DNA of 52,085 nucleotides, taken from positions 1 to 52,085 of the forward strand of contig JAKQTR010000019.1 in assembly GCA_029562975.1 (NCBI GenBank), given 5' to 3'. Positions 43,816 to 51,751 of the stretch are shown piece by piece. The notes under the pieces are model-generated. The model made no database searches. It was not told the origin of the DNA and saw nothing but the letters and a program-made list of their open reading frames with translations. Origin of the DNA: Acidobacteriota bacterium. Lineage in GTDB: Bacteria; Acidobacteriota; Vicinamibacteria; Vicinamibacterales; JAKQTR01. Both the position numbers and the translations under genes were made by a program. Numbering within the stretch: the stretch's first letter is position 1; every line of letters starts with the position of its first letter.

Positions 43816-44898
43816 TCACCTCAGGAACGCGCCCACGCCCGCTTTCTCCACCTCGGCCATCGTCGGGACGTCGAGGCAGATCGCGCGCGCGTCCGGCGGG
43901 GCATCCGCGTTGTAGGCCGCGAGGACGGCCGAGAACGACGCGAGCTGCCCGCCGACGCGCCTGGCCAGCGGCAGCCTCGGGTCGTTCACGAAGTCCACGC
44001 CCTTCGTGTCGTCCGCCATCGACGGGCTCGGCGTCTCGAACAGGTACGCCTGCGCGGCCGTGGCGTCGCCCCACTCGCGGTGCGAGAGCCCGCGGAAGGT
44101 CTCCGACGAGGGCTCGAGCTTCATCGACAGGCCCTGCGCCTCGAGGTCGAGGATCGCGACCGCCGCCGTCTCGAGGTTCTTCGGGTTCGCCACGATCATC
44201 CACGCCAGGCGCGACTCCGGGCCCGCCTCGTGGAAGTCGAAGGCGACGGCGGCGCGCTCGCGCTCCAGCACCTGCATGACGGCGTACGCCATCCGCTGCG
44301 TCAGCGTGCCGTCGGCCGAGCCGGGGTACGCGCGGTTCAGGTTGCGCGCCTCGGTTCCCGGCAGGTCCTCGTCTGCCTTCGGGTTCGGATGACGGTAGAT
44401 CGCCGGGTCGGGCGCCCCCTGGTGCGCCAGCTTCGTCCGGCGCGAGCCGTACAGGAAGCGCCGCTCGCCTCCCGGCGTGGCCACGGCGATCGACGGCGGG
44501 CCCGGCCGCTCGGGATCGACGTCGGTGATGGCGGAGTTGTTGGCGTGCGGCACGACGAGGAGCCGCCCCCTGGCCACGCGGGCGCGCTCGACGAGCACCA
44601 CGGCGGCGACGATGCCGGCGATCTCGTTGCCGTGCGTGCCGCCGGCCACGAACACGGTGGCGCCGGGCTCCTTGCCGTCGAGCACGTAGACGCGGGTGTC
44701 GCCCGGCGTGCCGGCCAGCCCTGGCGCGTACTCCGACAGCATCTTCACGGCCGTCACGCCGGGGCCGGGCCGGATGTCGTGCACGGCGGGCGCGCCGGGA
44801 GGAACCGCCACCTGGGCGGCTGGCTTCGAGAGGGCGGCCGACGCGGCCAGAAGGCCGGCGGCGAGGACGGTGGCCGCTGCTCGTGCGCGGAGTGACAC
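43816..44898 (-). CDS. Exported succinylglutamate desuccinylase/aspartoacylase-like M14 protein
   Basis: This 360-residue protein with a signal peptide (about 5-24) begins at GTG; a GGAG site lies 7 nt upstream. It carries the M14 AstE/AspA zinc site: GGTHGNEIAG with His89 and Glu92, and DFHEAG with His223. ARNLNRAYPG supplies the substrate-carboxylate arginine region. Relatives deacylate N-acyl amino acids (N-succinylglutamate, N-acetylaspartate). The exported location suggests it processes acylated amino acids or peptides outside the cytoplasm together with GGT. The reading frame is open much further upstream, but that part overlaps recD2 antisense and is not protein-like. Confidence 0.83.
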   Translation of the reverse strand: MSLRARAAATVLAAGLLAASAALSKPAAQVAVPPGAPAVHDIRPGPGVTAVKMLSEYAPGLAGTPGDTRVYVLDGKEPGATVFVAGGTHGNEIAGIVAAVVLVERARVARGRLLVVPHANNSAITDVDPERPGPPSIAVATPGGERRFLYGSRRTKLAHQGAPDPAIYRHPNPKADEDLPGTEARNLNRAYPGSADGTLTQRMAYAVMQVLERERAAVAFDFHEAGPESRLAWMIVANPKNLETAAVAILDLEAQGLSMKLEPSSETFRGLSHREWGDATAAQAYLFETPSPSMADDTKGVDFVNDPRLPLARRVGGQLASFSAVLAAYNADAPPDARAICLDVPTMAEVEKAGVGAFLR

Positions 44899-45006
44899 GG
44901 TCGTCTCCAGAGGGGCAGGCTGCTGTCTCGCCGCCCCGATCAGGCCGCCATTCTGCCACGGAATGCCCGACGGTGAGAGAATGAGGCGCTCCGGGGGCCA
45001 TCCATC

Positions 45007-47298
45007 ATGAGCGACCGCCCGCACATTCGCCGCCTGCCGCTCGGACGCGGCGCCGCCCGGCCGGCGGCACGAGGCGGCACGTCCACAGTCCATGGGCGCC
45101 CGGGGCGGAAGGCGCCGCCGTGCCCGGGAGGGGAGGCGGGGACGCTGTCGGGCACCGTCGAGCGCGTGACGTTCCACAACCCCGACACCGGCTTCTGCGT
45201 GCTTCGCGTCGCCGTGCCTGGCCGGCGCGACGCCGAGACGGTGGTGGGCCACGTCGCGTCCATCGCGGCGGGCGAGGAGATTCGCGCCGCCGGCGAGTGG
45301 ACGAACGACATCGTCCACGGGCTGCAGTTCCGCGCCACGTCCATCCACGCCGCGCCGCCGAGCAGCCTCGAGGGCATCGAGCGGTACCTGGGCTCCGGCT
45401 TCATCCGCGGCATCGGGCCCGTCTTCGCGCGCAAGCTCGTCCAGGCCTTCGGCGCCGGCGTCTTCGACGTGATCGACGCGCAGCCCTCGCGGCTCCGCGA
45501 CGTGGACGGCATCGGCCCGGCGCGCGCGGCGCAGATCGTGGAGGCATGGTCCGGCCAGAAGGTCATCCGCGACATCATGGTCTTCCTGTACGGGCACGGC
45601 GTCGGCACGTCGCGCGCCGTGCGCATCTACAAGGCCTACGGCGCCGACGCGATCGCCCTCGTCAAGGAGAACCCCTACCGCCTGGCGCGGGACATTCGGG
45701 GAATCGGGTTCCTCACCGCCGACGCGCTCGCCCGCCGGCTCGGCATCGAGAAGACCGCGGGGATCCGGGCCCGGGCCGGCATCGCGTACGCGCTGATGCA
45801 GGCCATCGACGAAGGACAGTGCGGCCTGCCGCGCGAGGACCTGCTGGCGTCGGCGCAGAAGCTGCTCGAGGTGCCGGCCGAGACCGTCGGCGCCGCGCTC
45901 CAGGCGGAGCTCGACGAGGGCGCCGTCGTGGCCGACGCCGCGGCCGGGCGCGACTGCGTATTCCTGGCCTGGCTCCACTCGACGGAGCGCCAGCTCGCCG
46001 ACGCGCTGCGGGGGCTCGCGGCCGGCACGCCGCCGTGGGCGGCCATCGACGCGGGCAAGGCGCTCGAGTGGGTCGAGAGGAACCTCGATCTGACGCTGGC
46101 CGATCGTCAGCGCGAGGCCGTGCGGCAGGCCATCGCGTCGAAGGCGCTCGTCATCACCGGAGGTCCGGGCGTCGGCAAGACCACGATCGTGCGAGCCATT
46201 CTCGCGATCCTCTCGGCGAAGCGCGTGCGCGTCGCGCTGTGCGCGCCGACCGGCCGCGCGGCCAAGCGGCTCACCGAGGTCACCGGCCTCGAGGCGAAGA
46301 CGATCCACCGGCTCCTGGAGGTGAACCCGGCCGACGGGCGCTTCCGGCGCGGGCCGTCGAGCCCCCTCGCCTGCGACGTGCTGGTCGTGGACGAGACGTC
46401 GATGGTGGACGTGCCGCTCATGCACGCGCTCGTGCGCGCCGTTCCGCCGCGCGCCGCCGTGATCTTCGTCGGCGACGTCGATCAGCTCCCGTCCGTCGGC
46501 CCGGGCCAGGTGCTCGAGGACATCATCTCCTCCGGCGCTGTCCCGGTGGTCCGCCTGACGGAGGTCTTCCGCCAGGCCGCCGCCAGCCGCATCGTCGTCA
46601 ACGCGCACCGGGTGAACCGCGGCGAGATGCCCGAGCTGACCACGACGCCGGACCGGCCGACGGACTTCTACTTCGTCGAGATCGACACGCCCGAGGAGGG
46701 GCTGCCGCGCATCATCCAGATCGTGACCGAGCGCATCCCCCAGCGGTTCGGCCTCGATGCCGTGCGCGACGTGCAGGTGCTCAGCCCGATGAACCGCGGC
46801 GCCATCGGCGCGCGGTCGCTGAACGCCGAGCTCCAGAAGGCGCTGAACCCGCGGCCGCCGCAGGCCGTCCAGCGCTTCGGCACCACCTTCGCGCTGGGCG
46901 ACAAGGTGATGCAGATCGAGAACGACTACGACAAGGACGTCTACAACGGCGACATCGGGTTCGTGCGCACGATCGACGCGGAGCTGGGCGACGTGACGAT
47001 CGAGTTCGACGGGCGGCCCGTCCTGTACGCGTCGCACGAGCTGGACCGGGTCGTGCTCGCCTACGCGACAACCGTGCACAAGGCGCAGGGCTGCGAGTAT
47101 CCGGCGGTCGTGATCCCCGTGACGACGCAGCACTACCCGATGCTGCAGCGGAACCTGATCTACACGGGGATTACGCGCGGGCGGCAGCTGGTGGTGCTGG
47201 TGGGGCAGAAGAAGGCGCTGGCGATGGCCGTGCGCGGATCGCGCGCCGTCCGCCGCTGGTCGAAACTGGGGGAGTGGCTGGCGGGAGGCCCGCGATGA
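45007..47298 (+). CDS. recD2: RecD2-type ATP-dependent 5'-3' DNA helicase
   Basis: The 763-residue SF1B helicase has an OB-like N-terminal domain (from GTLSGTVERVTFHNPDTGFC), helix-hairpin-helix repeats (GIGPVFARKL, DVDGIGPARAAQIV, about 135-185), and a helicase core. Core motifs are Walker A GGPGVGKTT (385-393, Lys391), DETSMVD (motif II), VGDVDQLPSVGPG (motif III) and a final VHKAQGCEYPAVVIPV (motif V) and [12 protein letters not shown] (motif VI). RecD2 acts alone in DNA repair, unlike RecBCD RecD. The first 43 residues are Arg/Gly/Pro-rich and not conserved, so a later start is possible. Its last 161 bp are duplicated 2.8 kb downstream. Confidence 0.93.
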   Translation: MSDRPHIRRLPLGRGAARPAARGGTSTVHGRPGRKAPPCPGGEAGTLSGTVERVTFHNPDTGFCVLRVAVPGRRDAETVVGHVASIAAGEEIRAAGEWTNDIVHGLQFRATSIHAAPPSSLEGIERYLGSGFIRGIGPVFARKLVQAFGAGVFDVIDAQPSRLRDVDGIGPARAAQIVEAWSGQKVIRDIMVFLYGHGVGTSRAVRIYKAYGADAIALVKENPYRLARDIRGIGFLTADALARRLGIEKTAGIRARAGIAYALMQAIDEGQCGLPREDLLASAQKLLEVPAETVGAALQAELDEGAVVADAAAGRDCVFLAWLHSTERQLADALRGLAAGTPPWAAIDAGKALEWVERNLDLTLADRQREAVRQAIASKALVITGGPGVGKTTIVRAILAILSAKRVRVALCAPTGRAAKRLTEVTGLEAKTIHRLLEVNPADGRFRRGPSSPLACDVLVVDETSMVDVPLMHALVRAVPPRAAVIFVGDVDQLPSVGPGQVLEDIISSGAVPVVRLTEVFRQAAASRIVVNAHRVNRGEMPELTTTPDRPTDFYFVEIDTPEEGLPRIIQIVTERIPQRFGLDAVRDVQVLSPMNRGAIGARSLNAELQKALNPRPPQAVQRFGTTFALGDKVMQIENDYDKDVYNGDIGFVRTIDAELGDVTIEFDGRPVLYASHELDRVVLAYATTVHKAQGCEYPAVVIPVTTQHYPMLQRNLIYTGITRGRQLVVLVGQKKALAMAVRGSRAVRRWSKLGEWLAGGPR

Positions 47299-47308
47299 GC
47301 CGCCGGCC
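47148..47308 (+). repeat. 161-bp direct repeat, copy 1 (3' end of recD2)
   Basis: These 161 bases recur at 49937-50097 with a single mismatch (G at 47269, A at 50058). The copy covers the last 50 codons of recD2 and 10 bp beyond its stop. It appears to be the original copy, since it continues the helicase without a break. Confidence 0.95.
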
Positions 47309-47465
47309 AGAGGCGTGGTCCCGGCTGCTTGCGGATGGAGGCCGGCTCTTGAGAGCCGGCGTCGTGACCACGCGGGAGGTTCACGCCCAGGGTCTGGACG
47401 CGCACGTGATGCTCACCCCGGGATCGCCGGAACGCCGCATTGGAGGGCGAGATGCCAGGATCTGA
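47295..47465 (+). CDS. Doubtful small ORF overlapping the recD2 stop
   Basis: An ATG overlapping the recD2 TGA (ATGA) opens a 56-codon frame beginning MSRRPEAWSRLLADGGRLLR. It resembles no family I know. A perfect 8-bp hairpin (GCCGGCTC-TTGA-GAGCCGGC, 47341-47360) lies inside. After the second repeat copy the same ATG leads to a different, shorter frame, so this is probably not a gene. Confidence 0.2.
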   Translation: MSRRPEAWSRLLADGGRLLRAGVVTTREVHAQGLDAHVMLTPGSPERRIGGRDARI

Positions 47466-47815
47466 GCTCGGTCGTCGGGACTTCCTGGCTGGCGCCCTCG
47501 TCCCCGCCGTCCTGTGAGCCGGGCCCAAGACGGTGGTGAGCGTCGTGCGCGTCCGGAACGGGAAGGTCGGTGGCGCGGTGGAGGAAGCCATCGATTTGCT
47601 CGGAAGGATGCGGGCGATCGCCAGGGGCAAGAGCCGGGTGATGCTCAAGCCGAACCTGGTGACCTCCAGCCCGAAGGCGACGACGAAGCCCGCCGTCGTC
47701 AGGGCTCTGGCGCAGTTGCTCAAGCGCGCGGGAAAGGACGTCTCGATCGGCGAGGGATCCGCGTCCGTGCCGACGTTCAACTTGTCCCTCGTGCGGGAGT
47801 CCGGGAACGGCGTTC
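47452..47815 (+). pseudogene. DUF362 domain protein, N-terminal piece with a stop in the Tat signal
   Basis: From the ATG at 47452 the frame reads MPGSELGRRDFLAGALVPAV, a Tat-type signal, then meets TGA at 47515-47517. The same frame continues SVVRVRNGKVGGAVEEAIDL, KSRVMLKPNLVTSSPKATTK and VVRALAQLLKRAGKDVSIGE, characteristic of the start of DUF362 domains (iron-sulfur-associated proteins of unknown role). Homology ends near 47812, where another gene fragment begins. Only about a quarter to a third of a normal DUF362 protein is present, so the gene is dead even if the TGA were read through. Confidence 0.7.
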
Positions 47816-48020
47816 GTCGACGAGCCTCTGTGCCCGGCGTGCCTGCTGCGGCTCGCCCTCCCGGAGGCGGGGACGGGCGCGGGTCAGGACGGCGCCTCGA
47901 GCGGCGAGGATCGGTACGTCGTCCGTGCGCTGATGGACGACAGCGAGACGATCGTGGCCTGCATCGCCGAGGATGCCGTGTCGGGCCGGCTGGTCAGGCT
48001 CGAGGTGGCCAAGTGGTCTG
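47813..48020 (+). pseudogene. Possible kinase N-terminal fragment (zinc-ribbon tail and N-lobe)
   Basis: A frame at 47813 encodes VDEPLCPACLLRLALPEAGT followed by RYVVRALMDDSETIVACIAE and SGRLVRLEVAKWSD. The CPACLLRLAL phrase is common at the head of acidobacterial serine/threonine kinases, and the next part resembles the first strands of a kinase N-lobe with a degenerate glycine loop and V-A-K lysine. After about 48010 no further kinase motif follows. It is joined directly to the DUF362 piece in another frame. Identification is tentative. Confidence 0.35.
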
Positions 48021-48129
48021 ACCGAGGACGGCCGGGCGTGGCTCGTGACAGACTGGCCTCCCGCTCCACACGCGGAACGACGCTGGCTTCTGCTGGAACT
48101 CGACCTGCTTCCGCCGGCGCCGTGACGCT

Positions 48130-49011
48130 TTACTCCGCCGGTTTCCGCAGGACGAAGTCGAGACCAAGGCCGGCGAACACCTGGTTCGGGCGGCAGGGAT
48201 CCTGAAGGTAGACGCCGGCGACCGCCGTGAGCGAGGGACGGCCCAAGACCGGAAACCCTTTTCGGGGCGCGAAGGTGACCAGCGCTCCGGCCCTTTGAAT
48301 CCGGTTCGCTGACGCCGCGTACACGTGGGTGAGGTCGTACATGGCTCCGACTCCGAGCCTCGCCGACGCGTCATAGAGGACGGCCGCCGACAGGACGCCC
48401 ACGTTGCCGCCCCCCGCGGCGACGAGCGTGTTGCGGCTGGGCTCGTAGTAGAACGGTCCCGCGGCGCTGGACCTCCATCGTTCGACCTGTGCCGTCACTT
48501 CGGCGCCCACACGCCCGACCTTCATCCGGAGGACTGGGCGCACGAATACCCTCAGGGCACTGCCGGCGGTTGCCTCGTCGCGGCGTGCCTTCAGCGCCGC
48601 TCGATTGAATGGCGCGCGGATGTCGGAGAAGCTGAGCAGGGATCTGAACGTCCCGAAATAGAGCGCCGGCTCGAAGCCCGCCCGGACGCCGAGGAACGAG
48701 ACAGGCGCGAACTCGGCCCAGACGCCGAGCCTGGTGTAGGCAGGGGTGATCTCGGGGCTGACGCCACCGGAGAGGTGGGCGTCCGACAGCGCCGGCGCCG
48801 TCGAGCGCGAGAGCGGCCGTCGCCAGCGGACCTCGACGCGCGCTATGGCCCCCTCCGGATTCGCGGATGCGCCCACCATCGCCGCGACCTCTCGGCGAAG
48901 CGTCCCGGAAGGGGCCTGTTCAGCCGGCGCCTGCACGGCCGGTGCCTGCGCCATGGCCGAGGTAGCGCCCGCTAGCAGGCCAAACAGGATCACGGGCGTC
49001 GAGGCCTTCAT
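48130..49011 (-). CDS. Exported beta-rich (outer-membrane-like) protein, unknown
   Basis: The 293-residue product has a signal peptide (about 5-22, ending AMAQA) and a short Ala/Pro/Gln repeat, then a body of alternating short strands. Examples are [40 protein letters not shown] and the C-terminal [17 protein letters not shown]. Alternating hydrophobic residues and an aromatic-containing final strand fit a small outer-membrane beta-barrel, though the last residue is not the classical Phe. I recognise no family. It is the only complete-looking gene inside the repeat-bracketed mosaic, so it may be passenger DNA. Confidence 0.6.
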   Translation of the reverse strand: MKASTPVILFGLLAGATSAMAQAPAVQAPAEQAPSGTLRREVAAMVGASANPEGAIARVEVRWRRPLSRSTAPALSDAHLSGGVSPEITPAYTRLGVWAEFAPVSFLGVRAGFEPALYFGTFRSLLSFSDIRAPFNRAALKARRDEATAGSALRVFVRPVLRMKVGRVGAEVTAQVERWRSSAAGPFYYEPSRNTLVAAGGGNVGVLSAAVLYDASARLGVGAMYDLTHVYAASANRIQRAGALVTFAPRKGFPVLGRPSLTAVAGVYLQDPCRPNQVFAGLGLDFVLRKPAE

Positions 49012-49192
49012 GGTTCCCCCCTGCGGAGAGAGATGAAGCAAGGCCTTCGCGAGGTTACTGGAACCTGCTCCCGCGGTTTCTTCTTTCAGCGTTGAGGCAC
49101 GCCGGACGGCATGTCGTGGCGCCCGGGCGCCCGACGGATGCCCCTCGGGACCCGACCTCCGGCGGGTGCCGGCAAGGAAGGAGGACCCTATT

Positions 49193-49387
49193 ATGCACGC
49201 GCTGCGGCGGTCTGTCATCGTCCTGGCGCTGCTTGCCGTGGCGATGTCCACGGCGGTCGCGGCGCCGCAGCAGCCGGTCACGCTGCTGTTCGTCAGCGAC
49301 AAGCATTCGCACCTCGCCGCCTGGGGACCCAAGGACGCGACCCTCGACGGCACCCTCGGCGGGCTGGCCAAGGCGGGCGCCACGGCC
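49193..49387 (+). pseudogene. N-terminal fragment of a 5'-nucleotidase-like metallophosphoesterase
   Basis: The frame from ATG 49193 (behind AAGGAGG) encodes a signal peptide [20 protein letters not shown] and the first motif [13 protein letters not shown], then [12 protein letters not shown]. This matches the beginning of secreted 5'-nucleotidase/cyclic phosphodiesterase proteins, where DxHSH binds metal and LGGLA follows. Resemblance ends near 49387, and a kinase starts 40 bp later. The frame itself stays open but is then an overlapping shadow of the kinase. Confidence 0.6.
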
Positions 49388-49428
49388 GACACGGCCCGGT
49401 GGGCGCCCGCCGTTCGCGGAGGGCGACC

Positions 49429-50087
49429 ATGGTGGGCACGCGGCTCGGCCCGTACGGAATCGTGGGTCTGCTCGGGGCTGGCGGCATGGGGGAGGTGTAC
49501 CGGGCGCGCGACCCGCGGCTCGATCGCGATGTCGCCCTCAAAGTGCTGCCCTCCGGCAGTCCGGCCGACCGAACGGCGCGGGCACGCCTCGTGCGCGAGG
49601 CGCGCAAAGCCGCCCGGCTCAGTCACCCGAATGTCTGCACGATCTACGAGGTGGGCGAGGCGGACGGCCACGTCTACATCGCGATGGAGCTGGTGCAGGG
49701 CCGGCCGCTGGACGAGGTCCTGGCCGAACCGCCGCCCCCGGGGACGCGCTCCGCTACGGGACGCAGATCGCGAGCGCTCTGGCCCACGCCCACGCGCGCG
49801 GGGTCGTACACCGCGACCTGAAGAGCGCCAACGTCGTCATCACCCCGGAGGGCCAGGCGAAGGTGTTGGATTTCGGCCTGGCGAAACCCCTGGCCGGCGA
49901 GGTCCCCGCGGGCACCGAGACGGTCACCCGACAGACGCGGAACCTGATCTACACGGGGATTACGCGCGGGCGGCAGCTGGTGGTGCTGGTGGGGCAGAAG
50001 AAGGCGCTGGCGATGGCCGTGCGCGGATCGCGCGCCGTCCGCCGCTGGTCGAAACTGAGGGAGTGGCTGGCGGGAGGCCCGCGATGA
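49429..50087 (+). pseudogene. Serine/threonine kinase relic, frameshifted and fused to the RecD2 C-terminus
   Basis: ATG 49429 (GGAGGG upstream) opens a PknB-like kinase: glycine loop [18 protein letters not shown], catalytic VALKVLP (Lys38), then [20 protein letters not shown]. Near 49735-49744, in a run of C and G, one base appears lost; the kinase resumes in the next frame with [35 protein letters not shown] and [10 protein letters not shown]. Soon after the DFG motif the sequence switches, in the same frame, to [20 protein letters not shown] and on to the RecD2 stop. The activation loop, APE motif and C-lobe are absent, so it cannot be an active kinase. Confidence 0.8.
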
Positions 50088-50097
50088 GCCGCCGGCC
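49937..50097 (+). repeat. 161-bp direct repeat, copy 2 (recD2 3' end)
   Basis: 160 of 161 bases match 47148-47308. The copy follows the kinase fragment in frame and ends 5 bp before the stop codon of the reverse-strand symporter gene. That position would be natural for the real recD2 end, suggesting the 2.8 kb between the copies is inserted DNA. Confidence 0.95.
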
Positions 50098-50102
50098 CGA
50101 CC

Positions 50103-51455
50103 CTACCTGCCGGGCGGCCTGCTGAAGAACTCCTTCTGCAGCCGCAGCAGCAGGGGGATGGACACCAGCACCCCGATCAGGTTGGGGATGGCCATCAACC
50201 CGTTCAGGGTGTCTGCGACGTCCCACACGAGGTGGAGCGACCCGGTGGCTCCCAGGTAGACGAACACCAGCCACAGCAGCCGGTAGGGCAGCGCCGCCTT
50301 CGTGCCGAGCAGGTAGACGATGCCCGTTTCGCCGTAGTAGCTCCAGCCGATCAGCGTCGAGAAGGCGAACATCAACAGCCCGCCGGTGACGACGATGTCG
50401 CCGAAGGTGCCGGGGAGGCCCGTCTCGAAGGCCTTCGCCGAGAGGGCCGCGCCGGTCAGGCCGCCGTGCCAGACGCCGGTCACCAGGATGACGAGGGCCG
50501 TCGTCGAGCAGATCAGGATCGTGTCCACGAACACCTCGAAGATGCCGTACATGCCCTGGCGCACCGGGTGATCGGTGTCGGCCGCGGCGTGCACCATCGG
50601 CGCGCTGCCCAGCCCGGCCTCGTTCGAGAACAGGCCGCGCGCGATGCCGTAGCGCATCGCCATCATGATCGTGCTGCCGGCGAATCCGCCCACGGCCGCG
50701 GACCCGGTGAACGCGCCGTCGACGATCAGGCCCAGCGCGCGGGGCAACTCCCCGGCGTACATCACGAGCACGACCATCCCGCCGCCCAGGTAGAGGATGG
50801 CCATGAAGGGCACCAGCCACTCGGTGACCCGCGCGATCGACTTGATCCCGCCCAGGATGACCACCGCCGTGAGGATGACGAGCCCGATGCCGGTCGTGCT
50901 CGTCGGAGTGCCGAAGGTGGCGCGCAGCGCGTCGGCCACCGAGTTGGCCTGCACCATGTTGCCGATGCCGAAGGCGGCCACCGACGTCAGCAGCGCGAAG
51001 ACGGCGCCGAGCCACGGCAGGCCGAGGCCCTTCCTCAGGACGTACATCGCGCCGCCGCGCATCGTGCCCGAGTCGTCGGGCTCGCGGTAGTGCAGCGCCA
51101 CCACGATCTCGGCGTACTTCGTGGCCATGCCGAAGAGGCCTGACAGCCACAGCCAGAACACCGACCCGGGCCCGCCGATGGAGATGGCCGTCGCGACGCC
51201 GGCGATGTTGCCGACGCCGACCGTCGACGCGAGCGCGGTCGCCACCGCCTGGAACGGCCTGACGCTGCCGGCGCCGCCCCCGTGCCTGGTGAGCTTGCCC
51301 AGCACTTCCGTCAGGGCGAAGCCGAGCCGGCGGACCTGCACGACGCCGGTCAGGACCGTCAGCAGCAGCCCGGTGCCCATCAGGAGCAGGATCATCGGCC
51401 AGCCCCAGACGTACCCGTTCACAAGAGCGTTCGCGCGTTGGATGGCGTCAATCAT
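50103..51455 (-). CDS. Sodium:alanine/glycine symporter, AgcS family
   Basis: The 450-residue membrane protein has about ten to eleven helices. It carries AGCS-family signatures: TALASTVGVGNIAGVATAIS and GGPGSVFWLWLSGLFGMATK near residues 70-115, GGIKSIARVTEWLVPFMA, and MRYGIARGLFSNEAGLGSAP. The family imports alanine or glycine with sodium (or protons) across the inner membrane. The start at MIDAIQRANALVNG is typical for the family; a longer frame adds unconserved residues. It is convergent with the repeat copy at 49937-50097. Amino acids released by the peptidases in this region would be natural cargo. Confidence 0.92.
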   Translation of the reverse strand: MIDAIQRANALVNGYVWGWPMILLLMGTGLLLTVLTGVVQVRRLGFALTEVLGKLTRHGGGAGSVRPFQAVATALASTVGVGNIAGVATAISIGGPGSVFWLWLSGLFGMATKYAEIVVALHYREPDDSGTMRGGAMYVLRKGLGLPWLGAVFALLTSVAAFGIGNMVQANSVADALRATFGTPTSTTGIGLVILTAVVILGGIKSIARVTEWLVPFMAILYLGGGMVVLVMYAGELPRALGLIVDGAFTGSAAVGGFAGSTIMMAMRYGIARGLFSNEAGLGSAPMVHAAADTDHPVRQGMYGIFEVFVDTILICSTTALVILVTGVWHGGLTGAALSAKAFETGLPGTFGDIVVTGGLLMFAFSTLIGWSYYGETGIVYLLGTKAALPYRLLWLVFVYLGATGSLHLVWDVADTLNGLMAIPNLIGVLVSIPLLLRLQKEFFSRPPGR

Positions 51456-51686
51456 GGCGTGTCCGAAGAAGTGTATCGCAGACGCCGCCCCGAACGAGGA
51501 AGCGGCCCGGATGAAAACCGCCGCCGGGCTCGCCGCCGATCCTGCCACTGCGGCGCCGGCCGGCCGTTACACGAGCCGGACATCAACGTGCAAAGACGAG
51601 GCGCGTTCGAAGCGAACGCCCTCGGTGCGTATCCGCGGACCGCAGCTGCGCTGACACGCGGCCTGAGCTCCGTCGCGGTATAGTCC

Positions 51687-51722
51687 CGGGGTCAGGCCCG
51701 CGGATTTCCGGATCTGACCCCG
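51687..51722. repeat. GGGGTCAG-family palindrome, imperfect
   Basis: Arms 51687-51700 and 51709-51722 pair over 12 of 14 positions (outer end CGGGGTCAG). The centre CCGCGGATTTCCGG is nearly identical to that of the copy at 23790. It ends 29 nt before the start of the final gene. The rest of the 296-bp gap upstream shows nothing recognisable. Confidence 0.8.
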
Positions 51723-51751
51723 ACTCAAACGGCTGAAGAGGGAGTGCTGCC

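Noticed and set aside
47341-47360. Intrinsic terminator after recD2
   Set aside because: The 8-bp hairpin is perfect but there is no T-tract, and it lies within the mosaic island rather than at the original recD2 end.
47515-47517. TGA as a selenocysteine codon in the DUF362 gene
   Set aside because: It falls within a Tat signal peptide, not an active site; no bacterial SECIS-like hairpin follows at once, and the gene is truncated anyway.
49735-49744. Programmed ribosomal frameshift in the kinase
   Set aside because: The C/G run is not a known slippery heptamer with a stimulatory structure, and the product lacks the kinase C-lobe; a mutation or sequencing indel is simpler.
47148-50097. Insertion sequence or integron cassette bounded by the direct repeats
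   Set aside because: No transposase, integrase or attC-like site was found between the repeats, and a 161-bp repeat is far too long for a target-site duplication.
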